Part shown: piece after piece, positions 1-9,247 of the stretch
How the letters are laid out: each line of letters begins with the position of its first letter
Position numbering within the stretch: position 1 is the first letter of the stretch
NCBI GenBank assembly: GCA_025808415.1
Contig: CP075525.1
Coordinates: forward strand, 2,775,501-2,839,500
DNA length: 64,000 nucleotides
Reading direction: 5' to 3'
From: Cyclobacteriaceae bacterium
Lineage (GTDB): Bacteria > Bacteroidota > Bacteroidia > Cytophagales > Cyclobacteriaceae
The notes under the pieces: generated by a model
The model's database searches: none
Told to the model about the DNA's origin: nothing
Seen by the model: only the letters and a program-made list of their open reading frames with translations
Position numbers and translations under genes: made by a program

Positions 1-555
1 CATAACCGCACGCTGCAATTTACCTTCCTTAAAAAAATACTTGTTGCGCTCACCACGCACATTTACTTCGTAATACGATTTTTTTACAAAGGCCACAGGT
101 GCCATCAAACCATTACCATCGGCCAAAACGGAGCTGACATGAGTGGGTTCATCAAAGAAAAAACGCATTACATTAAAGTTGATAGGCGATCCTATAACAC
201 CATCATGCTTATACTTATACATATCAACCTTTACAACATATTGCCTGTTATCCCAGATCACCGAAGAACTGAAATCGCCCCGATTGGAGCGGGTTTTTAC
301 GGTGGAAGACAGCAGCTTGTTACGGTGGTAAACTGCTGTTTGGACATGATGTACATTGACCTTCATAAATAACCAAAAGCTCACCTTGCTTTCAATGTAG
401 TAATGAGTTAGGGTGTCAATGGTCTTTCGGGTTGCCGTCAGTTCCCCTATTTTAAGTCCCGCCAGTTCTATTGAAAAATGTTTTACCTCGGTATTCGCAT
501 ATACCCATACAGCCGAAAACAAGCATGCCGAAAAAAATAGCGTCCTTAACACCAT
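1..555 (-). CDS. Secreted protein of unknown function, 3' end outside window (DUF6134-like)
   Basis: An open frame runs leftward from ATG at 555-553 to the window edge, giving 185 codons without a stop. An in-frame TGA lies just upstream (564-562), so the start is well fixed. The N-terminus is a clear signal peptide (hydrophobic, ending near VYANTE, about residue 21). The mature part is beta-rich with repeated aromatic residues and resembles the DUF6134 type of Bacteroidota secreted protein; that family name is from memory of sequence style and is uncertain. It is divergent from the ribosomal protein operon. No catalytic motif is visible and no function can be assigned. Confidence 0.7.
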   Translation of the reverse strand, partial: MVLRTLFFSACLFSAVWVYANTEVKHFSIELAGLKIGELTATRKTIDTLTHYYIESKVSFWLFMKVNVHHVQTAVYHRNKLLSSTVKTRSNRGDFSSSVIWDNRQYVVKVDMYKYKHDGVIGSPINFNVMRFFFDEPTHVSSVLADGNGLMAPVAFVKKSYYEVNVRGERNKYFFKEGKLQRAVM

Positions 556-651
556 GGTTGATCACCGTTTTAGCTCAAAATGGCCCAAAAACAGAGTATT
601 TTAAGACAAAAGAACTTTAAAACCCGATTTTTTCATTTCGGGGCCATTTTC

Positions 652-659
652 TATCTTTG
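652..659 (+). promoter_or_regulatory. Bacteroidota -7 element for rpsF operon
   Basis: TATCTTTG matches the Bacteroidota sigma-A -7 consensus TAnnTTTG, 30 bases before the rpsF start. A T-run lies where the -33 TTTG element would be (629-632), so the upstream half is weak. This is a consensus match by eye, not a mapped start site. Confidence 0.55.
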
Positions 660-689
660 CACCCTCATTTTAAACACAACTAAACAATT

Positions 690-1070
690 ATGAACAATTA
701 CGAGACAGTATTCATTTTGAATCCCGTTTTGTCTGAAGAACAGATGAAGGATACTGTCGAAAAGTTCGTGAACGTGTTAAAGAAAGGCAATGCCCAGATT
801 TTAAACATCGAGCATTGGGGTCTTCGCAAACTGGCATATCCCATCCAGAAAAAGTCGACCGGCTTCTATAACCTCATCGAATTTTCGGCATCTCCCGAAC
901 TGATCAACACGCTCGAAACGGAGTACAGACGCGATGAATCGGTGATGCGCTTTTTGACCATCACCCTTGACAAAAATGCCCTTACGTACAACGAAAGAAG
1001 ACGCAAAGGAGAATTCAACAAAAACAACCGTAAACCGGTACGTAAAACTGAGGAGGAGCTTGCCAAATGA
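690..1070 (+). CDS. rpsF: 30S ribosomal protein bS6
   Basis: This is ribosomal protein bS6 of the small-subunit platform, which binds 16S rRNA together with bS18. The 126-residue product starts with the typical [11 protein letters not shown] strand, has the RKLAYPI segment in the middle and a basic, glutamate-rich tail, a normal length for Bacteroidota. It is the first gene of rpsF-rpsR-rplI, and its stop overlaps the rpsR start by four bases (ATGA at 1067-1070), so the partners S6 and S18 are translationally coupled. A TAnnTTTG promoter element lies just upstream. Confidence 0.97.
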   Translation: MNNYETVFILNPVLSEEQMKDTVEKFVNVLKKGNAQILNIEHWGLRKLAYPIQKKSTGFYNLIEFSASPELINTLETEYRRDESVMRFLTITLDKNALTYNERRRKGEFNKNNRKPVRKTEEELAK

Positions 1071-1318
1071 CATTACAGAACGAACCTATCAAGCGGGTTG
1101 AATTAAAACCCAAGTACTGCCGCTTTAAGAAAAACGGCATCAAGTACATCGACTATAAAGATCCTGACTTCCTGTTGAAGTTTATTAACGAGCAGGGTAA
1201 AATTTTACCCCGCAGGCTTACCGGTACCAGCTGGAAATTCCAGAAGAAAGTTTCGCAAGCTGTAAAGCGCGCACGCCACATGGCTATTCTTCCGTACACC
1301 GGTGATTCTTTAAAGTAA
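1067..1318 (+). CDS. rpsR: 30S ribosomal protein bS18
   Basis: This is ribosomal protein bS18, the bS6 partner in the 30S platform. The 83-residue basic protein carries the family pattern: [16 protein letters not shown] early, then [11 protein letters not shown], then [19 protein letters not shown] at the C-terminus. Its ATG overlaps the rpsF stop, so it depends on rpsF translation. The next gene, rplI, starts 27 bases later and belongs to the same transcript. Confidence 0.97.
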   Translation: MTLQNEPIKRVELKPKYCRFKKNGIKYIDYKDPDFLLKFINEQGKILPRRLTGTSWKFQKKVSQAVKRARHMAILPYTGDSLK

Positions 1319-1345
1319 TTGTCGAACTGATAAACTGATCCGAAG

Positions 1346-1789
1346 ATGGAAGTAATATTAAAACAAGATGTACAAGGTCTTGGCTATAAGAATGACACTG
1401 TTAAGGTAAAAGCAGGTTACGGTCGTAACTTCCTTATACCTAACGGACTTGCATTAATTGCCAACGACTCCAACAAGCGCCAGGTAGCGGAGAACATCCG
1501 CCAGATGGCCCATAAGGCTGCCAAACTTAAGCAAGATGCTGAAGCACTTGCCGCGAAAATTGGTGACTTAACCATTGAACTGAAAACCAAAGCCGGTGAA
1601 AGCGGTAAAATTTTTGGAGCGGTTACAGCCGTTCAGGTTGCCGATATTTTAAAGGCCAAAGGTTTTGAAGTGGACCGTAAAAAAGTTCATTTCAAGGAAC
1701 AGCCCAAGCAACTGGGTTCTTATACCGCTACACTTGATCTACACAAAGAAGTGAAGCACGAACTCAAAATAAATGTAGTAGCTGAATAA
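1346..1789 (+). CDS. rplI: 50S ribosomal protein bL9
   Basis: This is ribosomal protein bL9, the long two-domain protein at the base of the L1 stalk. The N-terminal domain shows the family signature (VEVILKQDVQGLGYKND, then GYGRNFLIPNGLA), followed by a long charged helix from about residue 45 to 75 and the C-terminal domain beginning near GKIFGAVT. Its length of 147 residues is normal. It is the last gene of the ribosomal operon and is followed within 16 bases by a strong intrinsic terminator. Confidence 0.97.
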   Translation: MEVILKQDVQGLGYKNDTVKVKAGYGRNFLIPNGLALIANDSNKRQVAENIRQMAHKAAKLKQDAEALAAKIGDLTIELKTKAGESGKIFGAVTAVQVADILKAKGFEVDRKKVHFKEQPKQLGSYTATLDLHKEVKHELKINVVAE

Positions 1790-1804
1790 GCTATGCAATC
1801 TTTT

Positions 1805-1832
1805 AAAAAGCCCCGCCACCACGGGGCTTTTT
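1805..1832 (+). terminator. Intrinsic terminator of rpsF-rpsR-rplI
   Basis: Perfect 11-bp inverted repeat, AAAAAGCCCCG then loop CCACCA then CGGGGCTTTTT, with the T-run continuing past the stem. Placed directly after the rplI stop. A textbook rho-independent terminator. Confidence 0.92.
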
Positions 1833-1908
1833 TGTTTTATAGATTTTTTGTAGCTGATGTGCAAATCCTTCATTGAAAATGTATCTTGAAGGCATCACCG
1901 CCATAGTT

Positions 1909-2886
1909 ATGCAAAATTTTCGTACAGAAGTTGAGGTTGAGAAATCGAAAAAACAACTATCGATTCATGATCCTGTACTAACCCTTGGGTCCTGCTTTGC
2001 CGATACTATGGGTGAGCAATTGATAAGTTCAAAGTTCCGTGTTTTGAAAAATCCATTTGGAACTGTTTACAACCCAATATCACTACATAAGTTACTCAAC
2101 TTTTCAAGTACCCATGCTCAACCTGAACCTAATTCATTCATTGAAAACAATGGCATCTTTTTAAATTACGATTTCCATTCAGGCTTGTCGGCTTTATCTC
2201 AACACGAATTAAAAGACATGCTTAAGGAAAGAATTGTACAAACACACAACTTTTTGAAATCTGCAAAATGGTTAATGATTACCTACGGCACCGCATGGAT
2301 TTATACAAGAAAAGATTCCGGTGAACCCGTATCGAATTGTCATAAGCTCCCTTCCCACCTCTTCGAAAAAAAGTTAATCACGCAAAAACGAATACTCGAT
2401 TCATTTGAAGAAACGTATGAACAACTGAAATCCGTTAACCCCAATCTTCAAATCATACTCACGGTTAGCCCTGTACGGCATGTAAAAGACACCCTGGAAT
2501 TAAATAGCGTAAGCAAATCCACCTTGCGCATCGCGTGTAATACACTCACCGAACAGCATGCTGACGTGCACTACTTCCCTTCTTATGAAATTATGCTGGA
2601 TGACTTACGTGATTACCGCTTTTACAAATCCGACATGATCCACCCCTCTTCCGATGCTGAGGCGTATATCTGGGAAAAATTCACTCAGGCTTATTTCGAT
2701 GCGGAAACCCTCACCTTCCTGGAAAAATGGAAAAAAATACAATCCGGTTTAAAGCACAAACCGTTTCATGTGACTTCTCCGGCACACCAGGCATTCCTGA
2801 AAGAGCTGATGTCCCAATTAAATGAAGTCAAATCTACAGTATCCGTTGACGAAGAACTTGCCTGGGTAAAAAACCAACTTGTATGA
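1909..2886 (+). CDS. GSCFA domain protein
   Basis: The motif that names this Bacteroidota family, LTLGSCFADTMGEQL, lies near residue 25, and the fold is related to SGNH/GDSL-type hydrolases, with a late conserved DMIHPSSDAEAYIWEKF block that looks like the Asp/His end of such an active site. The substrate is not known. I placed the start at ATG 1909 (MQNFRTEVEVEK), giving 325 residues, because family members begin just before this FRTEV strand; an earlier ATG at 1873 would add twelve residues without family resemblance. The stop overlaps the next gene (ATGA at 2883-2886), so the two are coupled. No signal peptide is seen, so it is probably cytoplasmic. Confidence 0.85.
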   Translation: MQNFRTEVEVEKSKKQLSIHDPVLTLGSCFADTMGEQLISSKFRVLKNPFGTVYNPISLHKLLNFSSTHAQPEPNSFIENNGIFLNYDFHSGLSALSQHELKDMLKERIVQTHNFLKSAKWLMITYGTAWIYTRKDSGEPVSNCHKLPSHLFEKKLITQKRILDSFEETYEQLKSVNPNLQIILTVSPVRHVKDTLELNSVSKSTLRIACNTLTEQHADVHYFPSYEIMLDDLRDYRFYKSDMIHPSSDAEAYIWEKFTQAYFDAETLTFLEKWKKIQSGLKHKPFHVTSPAHQAFLKELMSQLNEVKSTVSVDEELAWVKNQLV

Positions 2887-3458
2887 ACCAACTGCTCAGA
2901 GCCTTGCTGCTATTGTATGGTGTAGGCGCATATGCTCAAGCTACAGAACATACATTGGCTAATGCTGCCGTTGCTTTAACAAACGACCGGGTTATTTACG
3001 ATCCCTCCTATTTTAAAATTGATTATCCGGGAGGCGATGTGCCGGCCGATCGCGGGGTGTGTACCGATGTCATCATCCGCGCATACCGCAAATTGGGTAT
3101 TGATCTTCAGGTTGAAGTTCACCGTGACATGGCGGCTCATTTCAACCATTATCCTAAAAACTGGAGTTTAACCAAACCTGATAAAAATATTGATCACCGA
3201 AGAGTGCCCAACCTGATGGTATTTTTTGCACGGCACGGTATAACAAAACCCATTACTAAGAACCCCTCTGATTATTTACCCGGTGATATCGTTGCCTGGA
3301 ATCTGAGAGGAAACCTAACCCATATCGGAATTGTTATCCATCAGAAATCTAATGACGGCCTTCGCAATCTGATTGTTCATAATATCGGAAATGGCCAGGA
3401 GATTTCCGACTGTCTTTTTAGTTACAAAATCATCGGGCACTATTCATACCCCAAGTAA
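2883..3458 (+). CDS. DUF1287 domain secreted protein (NlpC/P60-like fold)
   Basis: A 191-residue exported protein with an N-terminal signal peptide ending after AQA (about residue 20). The mature part matches DUF1287: [34 protein letters not shown] has the conserved Cys in the GVCTD context, and later come the conserved [20 protein letters not shown] and HNIGNG segments. This resembles the Cys-His arrangement of NlpC/P60-type papain-like hydrolases, so a role on peptidoglycan or peptides is possible but unproven. It starts inside the stop of the GSCFA gene and its last base is the first base of the following gene, so three genes form one translationally linked unit. Confidence 0.85.
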   Translation: MNQLLRALLLLYGVGAYAQATEHTLANAAVALTNDRVIYDPSYFKIDYPGGDVPADRGVCTDVIIRAYRKLGIDLQVEVHRDMAAHFNHYPKNWSLTKPDKNIDHRRVPNLMVFFARHGITKPITKNPSDYLPGDIVAWNLRGNLTHIGIVIHQKSNDGLRNLIVHNIGNGQEISDCLFSYKIIGHYSYPK

Positions 3459-5488
3459 TGGACAGTACTTCTAAACCCAACCCCCCAAACCAGCTTATTC
3501 ATGCCACCTCGCCTTATCTGCTCCAGCATGCCTACAACCCGGTAGACTGGCACGAATGGGGAAACCTGGCTTTGCAAAAGGCGAAAGTGGAAGATAAGCC
3601 TATTTTGGTGAGCATTGGTTATTCCTCGTGCCATTGGTGCCACGTTATGGAGCGAGAATGTTTCGAGAACGAAGACCTCGCTGCCCTGATGAACGACTAT
3701 TTCATTTGCATAAAAGTAGATCGCGAAGAACGTCCGGACATTGATCAGATTTATATGGATGCGGTACAAGCCATGGGCATCAATGGCGGGTGGCCACTCA
3801 ATGTTTTTTTAACGCCTGACCAAAAACCATTTTATGGCGGCACCTATTTTCCGCCCAAAGCCTGGGCGCAAATACTTCAAAACATTCACCAGGCATGGCG
3901 TAACCGAAAAGAGGAGATAATTGCTTCTTCTGAAGATTTAACCAGACACATTTCAAAAAGTGATATTACCAAATTCATTACAACCAACCCAAAACCAAAT
4001 TCTGAGAAAATCTTATCCACCATTTACCAAAACTTTGAGAGCAGATTTGACACGGCCTGGGGCGGAATGGAGAAGGCGCCAAAGTTCATTATGCCCTCCC
4101 TATGGTTATGGCTTTTGCGTTACCATCAGGTCACTAAACACGAACAGGCACTCTCACACATCAATCTTACCTTAACCAAAATCATTCAGGGTGGAATTTA
4201 CGACCAGGTAGGCGGTGGCTTTGCGCGATACTCTGTAGATAATGAGTGGTTTGCCCCCCATTTCGAAAAGATGCTTTACGACAATGCACAACTATTGAGT
4301 TTGTATTCAGAGGCCTTTAAGCTTACCCGAAATGAAGCTTACAAACGTGTTGCGTACGAAACCTTCAACTGGCTTCAACGCGAAATGAGACATCCGGAGG
4401 GTGGATTTTATTCAGCCATAGATGCCGACAGTGAAGGGGTTGAAGGGAAATTTTATTGTTTTACAAAATCAGAACTTACCGGGCTTCTGGGAGTTGATGC
4501 AGCGTTGCTCTGCGAATTTTATGGTGTAACCGAATCGGGTAATTGGGAGCATGGCATGAACATTCTTCATCAACGCGTGGAAGAAGAAAATTTCTTGAGC
4601 AGGAATAATCTGGACAAAGAAAACTGGCATCACTTACTTTACAAAGCAAAAGTAACGTTACTGCAAGCTCGTGAATCGCGTATACGACCTGGATTAGATG
4701 ATAAAATTCTCACGGGTTGGAATGCGATGATGATTGCGGGGCTGATTGATGCTTATCATGCTTTTACTGAGGAGCGTTTTCTTCATAGTGCCCAAACCAA
4801 CATAGATTTCCTTGAACGAAACCTGATGGATGGTTCTGTTTGTTACCGCTCCTTTAAAGGTAAACGAGCACCCACGGAAGGGTTTCTGGAAGACTATGCT
4901 TTTCTCATACAAGCATACATCAAACTTTATCAGGCCGATTTCAATGAACAATGGCTACAAAAGGCATCGGCCATAGTGGAATACGTCATTAAAAATTTCT
5001 ATGACGAAACCGATGGGCTATTCTTTTATTCCAGTCTGAAAGCCGAAAAACTGATCACCCGAAAGAAAGAAATTTTCGATAATGTAATCCCTTCGTCCAA
5101 CAGCGTGATGACCATCAATCTTCTACAACTGTGTACTTTTCTCGACACTACGGAATGGAAGCAATTGGCGGAACGTATGGTGAATAACGTTGCTGAACTT
5201 ATTCAGAAAGAACCTAACTACATGTCGCATTGGGGGATTGCCCTGATGGAAAGTATTTCGGGCTACGCAGAAGTTGTACTCGTAGGACCAGATGCCATCA
5301 TCCATAAAAATGAACTCCAAAAACATTTTTTACCATTCGCCCTATTTATGGGCGCAGTAGGCCACAGCAACCTTCCGTTAGTGAAAGATAAAAAGGCCAT
5401 AGGAAACCAAACCACCTTTTACGTTTGCCGGGATAAGTCGTGTAAGCAACCTGTTTTTACCCTTCCTGAGGCATTGAAATTAATTTAA
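3458..5488 (+). CDS. DUF255 thioredoxin-domain protein (YyaL/SPATA20 family)
   Basis: This 676-residue protein belongs to the widespread YyaL/SSP411 family. The N-terminal thioredoxin-like domain (about residues 10-170) carries the CxxC motif in [14 protein letters not shown] and the family blocks DREERPDID and [12 protein letters not shown]. The rest is an alpha/alpha barrel like N-acylglucosamine 2-epimerases and six-hairpin glycosidases ([27 protein letters not shown]; later [13 protein letters not shown]). The physiological substrate is unknown. There is no signal peptide, so it should be cytoplasmic. Its ATG shares one base with the stop of the DUF1287 gene. Confidence 0.92.
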   Translation: MDSTSKPNPPNQLIHATSPYLLQHAYNPVDWHEWGNLALQKAKVEDKPILVSIGYSSCHWCHVMERECFENEDLAALMNDYFICIKVDREERPDIDQIYMDAVQAMGINGGWPLNVFLTPDQKPFYGGTYFPPKAWAQILQNIHQAWRNRKEEIIASSEDLTRHISKSDITKFITTNPKPNSEKILSTIYQNFESRFDTAWGGMEKAPKFIMPSLWLWLLRYHQVTKHEQALSHINLTLTKIIQGGIYDQVGGGFARYSVDNEWFAPHFEKMLYDNAQLLSLYSEAFKLTRNEAYKRVAYETFNWLQREMRHPEGGFYSAIDADSEGVEGKFYCFTKSELTGLLGVDAALLCEFYGVTESGNWEHGMNILHQRVEEENFLSRNNLDKENWHHLLYKAKVTLLQARESRIRPGLDDKILTGWNAMMIAGLIDAYHAFTEERFLHSAQTNIDFLERNLMDGSVCYRSFKGKRAPTEGFLEDYAFLIQAYIKLYQADFNEQWLQKASAIVEYVIKNFYDETDGLFFYSSLKAEKLITRKKEIFDNVIPSSNSVMTINLLQLCTFLDTTEWKQLAERMVNNVAELIQKEPNYMSHWGIALMESISGYAEVVLVGPDAIIHKNELQKHFLPFALFMGAVGHSNLPLVKDKKAIGNQTTFYVCRDKSCKQPVFTLPEALKLI

Positions 5489-5531
5489 ATTTGCTCTGAT
5501 TTTTTTATACCTTTTCAACTTATATTTCTGT

Positions 5532-5747
5532 ATGAAAACTATCACCATTCAATTACGGCATAGCAAAGCATTAAAAATATTGAAGGATTTGGAAGATGCA
5601 GATCTTATAAAATTGGTTTCTGATCAAACTAGGAAGAAAAGTAGTCTATCGAAATCCTTAAGAGGCACTATATCGATAAAAAAATCAAATGAATTAAGAA
5701 ATCAGCTTGAATTAATGAGGTCAGGATGGAACAGAAATACCTTATAG
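5532..5747 (+). CDS. Putative antitoxin of a VapBC-like pair
   Basis: A 71-residue protein directly before a PIN-domain gene and overlapping it by 22 bases, the usual order of type II toxin-antitoxin pairs. The N-terminus (MKTITIQLRHSKALKILKDLE) looks like a short strand plus helix. The C-terminal part, SLRGTISIKKSNELRNQLELMRSGWNRNTL, resembles the toxin-binding tail of antitoxins paired with PIN proteins in Bacteroidota and Cyanobacteria (LRGxxS...RxxWxRxx). The DNA-binding fold cannot be named with confidence. Local base composition is more AT-rich than the neighbours, fitting a recently acquired cassette. Confidence 0.7.
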   Translation: MKTITIQLRHSKALKILKDLEDADLIKLVSDQTRKKSSLSKSLRGTISIKKSNELRNQLELMRSGWNRNTL

Positions 5748-6130
5748 ATACTAATGTTTTCATAGATTATCTGGCCGCTAAGCTTCCAGTTGAGTCCTTA
5801 AATTTTATTGATCAAGTTCTGGATGTGCAATTCTACATTTCAATCATAAATAAAATAGAACTACTTGGCTTTAAGAATATAACTCCTAAAGAAGAAAAAA
5901 TATTTAAAGTTATTGTTGATTCTGCATCAATAATTCATCTGGATGAACTTATAGCCAATAAAACAATTGAATTACGAAAAAAGTATGCTATAAAACTTCC
6001 TGACAGTATTATTGCGGCATCTGCAATTTCGTATGGATGCAAACTATTAACAAGCAATCACACAGACTTCTCAAAAATTGCAGGCCTTAAAATAATTAAT
6101 CCTGCAAATCCGGGTAAAGCACTTTCATGA
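5726..6130 (+). CDS. PIN-domain ribonuclease toxin (VapC family)
   Basis: A 134-residue PIN protein. The four acidic metal ligands expected for VapC-type endoribonucleases are all present: D8 in LIDTNVFIDYL, E45 in NKIELL, D93 in LPDSIIAA, and D114 in SNHTDF. The toxin should therefore be catalytically intact and cleave RNA, probably tRNA, if released. It overlaps the upstream antitoxin by 22 bases and ends four bases before priA. The pair interrupts an otherwise housekeeping stretch and is AT-rich, which suggests insertion by transfer. Confidence 0.85.
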   Translation: MEQKYLIDTNVFIDYLAAKLPVESLNFIDQVLDVQFYISIINKIELLGFKNITPKEEKIFKVIVDSASIIHLDELIANKTIELRKKYAIKLPDSIIAASAISYGCKLLTSNHTDFSKIAGLKIINPANPGKALS

Positions 6131-6134
6131 TACA

Positions 6135-8633
6135 ATGGATGAGCTTTTTCCTGACTCCCGCACAACCCTGTTCGCAGAAGTCCTGCTTCCGGTACCTATT
6201 GCAAAACGGTTTACCTATCGCGTACCCTTCGACTGGAATGATAAAGTACTGGTAGGGCAACGCACCATTGTACAGTTTGGTGACCGGAGAATTTTGACCG
6301 GTATTATTGCCTCCCTGTATGAAACGCCCCCAACCGAATACGAAGCCAAATACCTGCTTGACCTGCTTGATGAAGAACCAATCATCCATGCCCATCAGTT
6401 ACGCTTTTATGAATGGATGGCCGATTATTACATGTGCACCACGGGCGAAGTATTGAATGCGGCCTTGCCATCGGGGCTAAAGCTCTCCAGTGAGTCGATG
6501 GTACAACTTCATCCTGCCTTCGATTGGGAAACAACGTTGTTTGAATTTTCTGAAAAAGAAACCATGCTGCTAAAGCATTTGGCTTCAAAACCAATGTCGT
6601 ATACAGAAGTAGCCTCTTTGTTGGGCATAAAAAGCATTTACAGTATTCTGAAATCCTTAACCGGTAAGGAATCCATCATCCTGTTCGAAGAGGTTAAAGA
6701 AAAGTTCAAACCGAAAAAAGAAAAATACCTACGACTAACAACCAGACTGCTGGATCACAAAGCCCTGGAGCAAGTGTTTTCAGAACTTGTCAGTAAACCG
6801 AAACAAGAAGCTATTTTACTGAAATACTTGCAGGATATTCCCGTGCTTCATGACCCTGTCACAAACAGAAAGGGCATCCGTAAAAATCAGTTGATGTTGC
6901 CGGAGTTCTCAGCATCGGCCTTAAACACCCTTATTAAAAACAACATACTGGAAGAGTTTGAAGTTATCGTTTCCAGGTTTAACCTGGGTACGGAGGAAGA
7001 ACTTCCTGATGTAAACCTGAGCGATGAACAGCTTGTTGCGCAACAATCCATCTTTCAACAATTTGAAAAGCACAATACGGTATTGTTTCATGGTATTACC
7101 GGCAGCGGAAAAACCGAAGTGTACATAAACCTGATTAAACGTGCACTCGAAAGCGGCTCACAGGTGCTGTACCTGTTACCTGAAATCGCACTCACCACAC
7201 AAATCGTTCAGCGTCTTCGGAAAATGTTCGGTGAATCCATGGGTGTTTATCATTCGCGCTTTTCCGATAACGAGCGCGTTGAAGTATGGAACGGTGTGCT
7301 GAACGGGCGGTTTAAATTTGTGGTAGGCGTTCGCTCTTCTATCTTTCTTCCGTTCGATAATCTCGGGCTTATCATCGTGGATGAAGAACACGATACCTCC
7401 TACAAACAACAGGAGCCTGCACCTCGCTACCATGCACGCGATGCAGCGTTGATGATGGCCCACAACCACCATTCAAAAATTATCCTGGGATCGGCAACTC
7501 CTTCCATGGAATCTTACCACCTGGCGCATACCGGTAAATACGGCTTGGTCGAATTGCATAAGCGCTATGGAGATGCCAGGCTTCCTGAGGTGATCCTGGC
7601 AAACATGATGGCCGAACGAAAGCAAAAAACAACGCGTGGTGATTTTTCAGGCACCGTGCTTAGGGCCATTGGTGCCTCGCTCGCAGAAAAAGAACAAGTG
7701 ATTATTTTTCAGAACCGCAGAGGCTACTCCCCCATACTCGATTGCGAGGATTGCGGTTGGGTGCCTAAGTGTATTAACTGTGCTGTCAGCTTAACCTACC
7801 ATCAATTCAAGCATTCGCTCATATGTCATTATTGTGGTTATAAAGAGCCACTCCCCTCTTCTTGCCCTTCCTGTTCATCAAAACGATTGCGAACCATGGG
7901 CTATGGAACTGAGAAGTTGGAAGAAGAGTTGAAACTGTATTTTCCGGAAGCACACATTCAACGGATGGATTTGGATACCACGCGTTCCAAAACCAGTTAC
8001 GAAACTATTATTGAGCAATTTGAAAAGGGTGATACGGATATTTTAGTAGGTACACAAATGGTAACCAAGGGGCTTGACTTTGATAAAGTAAGTTTAGTTG
8101 GTGTTTTTAATGCCGATCGAATGATGCACTTCCCGGATTTTCGATCGTATGAACGCGCATTCCAACTCATTACCCAGGTGAGTGGACGGGCAGGCAGGCG
8201 GGAAAAGCCCGGCAAAGTAGTCATTCAAACATCTTCACCCGATCATCCTGTACTGAACTATGTACTGAACCAGCGCATGCGAGAATTTTATGCCCAGGAA
8301 TTAACCGACAGACAGAACCACCTATACCCACCTTTCAGCCGCCTAATCGAAATTACAGTCAAGCACATCGATAAAAAAATTACCGTAGAAGCGGCCCGTG
8401 TATTGTGGGAACAGATCACACAAAATATTAAAGGAATAAAAGTGCTGGGGCCAGGCGAACCGATGATTTCAAGGATCAGGAATCAGTACCTGATGAACCT
8501 GTTGGTTAAAATACCACGCGACTCAGGAAACCTCGCTCAAATCAAACAACTCCTGGCTTCTGTCATCGGTAATGCCCTTCACGATAAACCCTTCCGCAAT
8601 ACACGCGTGATTATCGATGTAGATCCTGTTTAA
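6135..8633 (+). CDS. priA: Primosomal protein N' (replication restart helicase PriA)
   Basis: PriA recognises stalled forks and reloads the replisome. The 832-residue product has the N-terminal DNA-binding domain (VLLPVPIAKRFTYRVP), the helicase core with Walker A GITGSGKTEVY near residue 320 and Walker B DEEH near 415, an eight-cysteine zinc-binding region between about 536 and 576 (CEDCGWVPKCINC, CHYCG, CPSC), and the helicase C-terminal motifs VGTQMVTKGLDFDKV and QVSGRAGR. All key residues are present. The gene begins four bases after the toxin gene and ends four bases from a convergent lipoprotein gene. Confidence 0.96.
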   Translation: MDELFPDSRTTLFAEVLLPVPIAKRFTYRVPFDWNDKVLVGQRTIVQFGDRRILTGIIASLYETPPTEYEAKYLLDLLDEEPIIHAHQLRFYEWMADYYMCTTGEVLNAALPSGLKLSSESMVQLHPAFDWETTLFEFSEKETMLLKHLASKPMSYTEVASLLGIKSIYSILKSLTGKESIILFEEVKEKFKPKKEKYLRLTTRLLDHKALEQVFSELVSKPKQEAILLKYLQDIPVLHDPVTNRKGIRKNQLMLPEFSASALNTLIKNNILEEFEVIVSRFNLGTEEELPDVNLSDEQLVAQQSIFQQFEKHNTVLFHGITGSGKTEVYINLIKRALESGSQVLYLLPEIALTTQIVQRLRKMFGESMGVYHSRFSDNERVEVWNGVLNGRFKFVVGVRSSIFLPFDNLGLIIVDEEHDTSYKQQEPAPRYHARDAALMMAHNHHSKIILGSATPSMESYHLAHTGKYGLVELHKRYGDARLPEVILANMMAERKQKTTRGDFSGTVLRAIGASLAEKEQVIIFQNRRGYSPILDCEDCGWVPKCINCAVSLTYHQFKHSLICHYCGYKEPLPSSCPSCSSKRLRTMGYGTEKLEEELKLYFPEAHIQRMDLDTTRSKTSYETIIEQFEKGDTDILVGTQMVTKGLDFDKVSLVGVFNADRMMHFPDFRSYERAFQLITQVSGRAGRREKPGKVVIQTSSPDHPVLNYVLNQRMREFYAQELTDRQNHLYPPFSRLIEITVKHIDKKITVEAARVLWEQITQNIKGIKVLGPGEPMISRIRNQYLMNLLVKIPRDSGNLAQIKQLLASVIGNALHDKPFRNTRVIIDVDPV

Positions 8634-8637
8634 AAAA

Positions 8638-9216
8638 CTATTCCAAAGGTTTATAAAGCTCAATGCGGGTCAGCACAAGGCCACCGGGCAAATCCGCCAG
8701 TGCAATATCTGCGCCTTCGGTAAGTGTTAACAAGTGCTTTTCTTCAAAAACAAAAGTTATGTTGGGAAGTTCTTTCACACCAATATGAAGTACGCCCGCA
8801 TCAGGCACCCAAATATCTTCAACAGTATAATACCGCTTCAGGTCGGCCAGGTTGCTGGTTTGCGGGCTGATCCCTTTTTCGGTTGCAAAGGGAGGCGTGA
8901 ATACGGTAATGGCAATAATGTTACCATAGCCAACCTGAACACCCAGGCTATACTCACTGTACTCGGCCAAACGGATAAGGTATTGACCACCCTCATCTTC
9001 TTCATCATAAACCGTTTGCATTTCGGCCACCGGCAAGTTGGCTTCCACCAGATCGAGCGAGCCGCCCAGGCTTATATTTCCAATACCATCACTGGAGATT
9101 TTGTACATGACCTCATTATCATACGCGGAATTCAGGTCATTTTGGGATGATTCATTTTTCGTTGAGCATGAAAAAATCAATAGCAGTAAACCAATAATAA
9201 AGAGGGCCCTGATCAT
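8638..9216 (-). CDS. Lipoprotein of unknown function
   Basis: The preferred start is ATG 9216 (MIRALFIIGLLLL), giving 192 residues with a lipobox LIFSC directly after the hydrophobic segment; an upstream ATG at 9273 would put 19 polar residues before the signal peptide and is less likely. The mature part begins with a low-complexity Ser/Asn linker and then a compact beta-rich domain (ISSDGIGNISLGGSLDL; TVEDIWVPDAGVLHIGV). I cannot name a family with confidence. It is convergent with priA and lies just downstream of surE on the same strand, with 31 bases between them. Confidence 0.75.
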   Translation of the reverse strand: MIRALFIIGLLLLIFSCSTKNESSQNDLNSAYDNEVMYKISSDGIGNISLGGSLDLVEANLPVAEMQTVYDEEDEGGQYLIRLAEYSEYSLGVQVGYGNIIAITVFTPPFATEKGISPQTSNLADLKRYYTVEDIWVPDAGVLHIGVKELPNITFVFEEKHLLTLTEGADIALADLPGGLVLTRIELYKPLE

Positions 9217-9247
9217 GGTGTTTAAGTTTAGAAAACTAAAATAATGA

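Noticed and set aside
139..604. Plus-strand open frames at the left edge
   Set aside because: They lie opposite a minus-strand frame with signal peptide and good codon pattern that runs to the edge; the plus frames have no family resemblance.
8734..9150. 138-codon plus-strand frame
   Set aside because: Opposite strand of the lipoprotein gene 8638-9216, which has a proper lipobox; the plus frame looks random.
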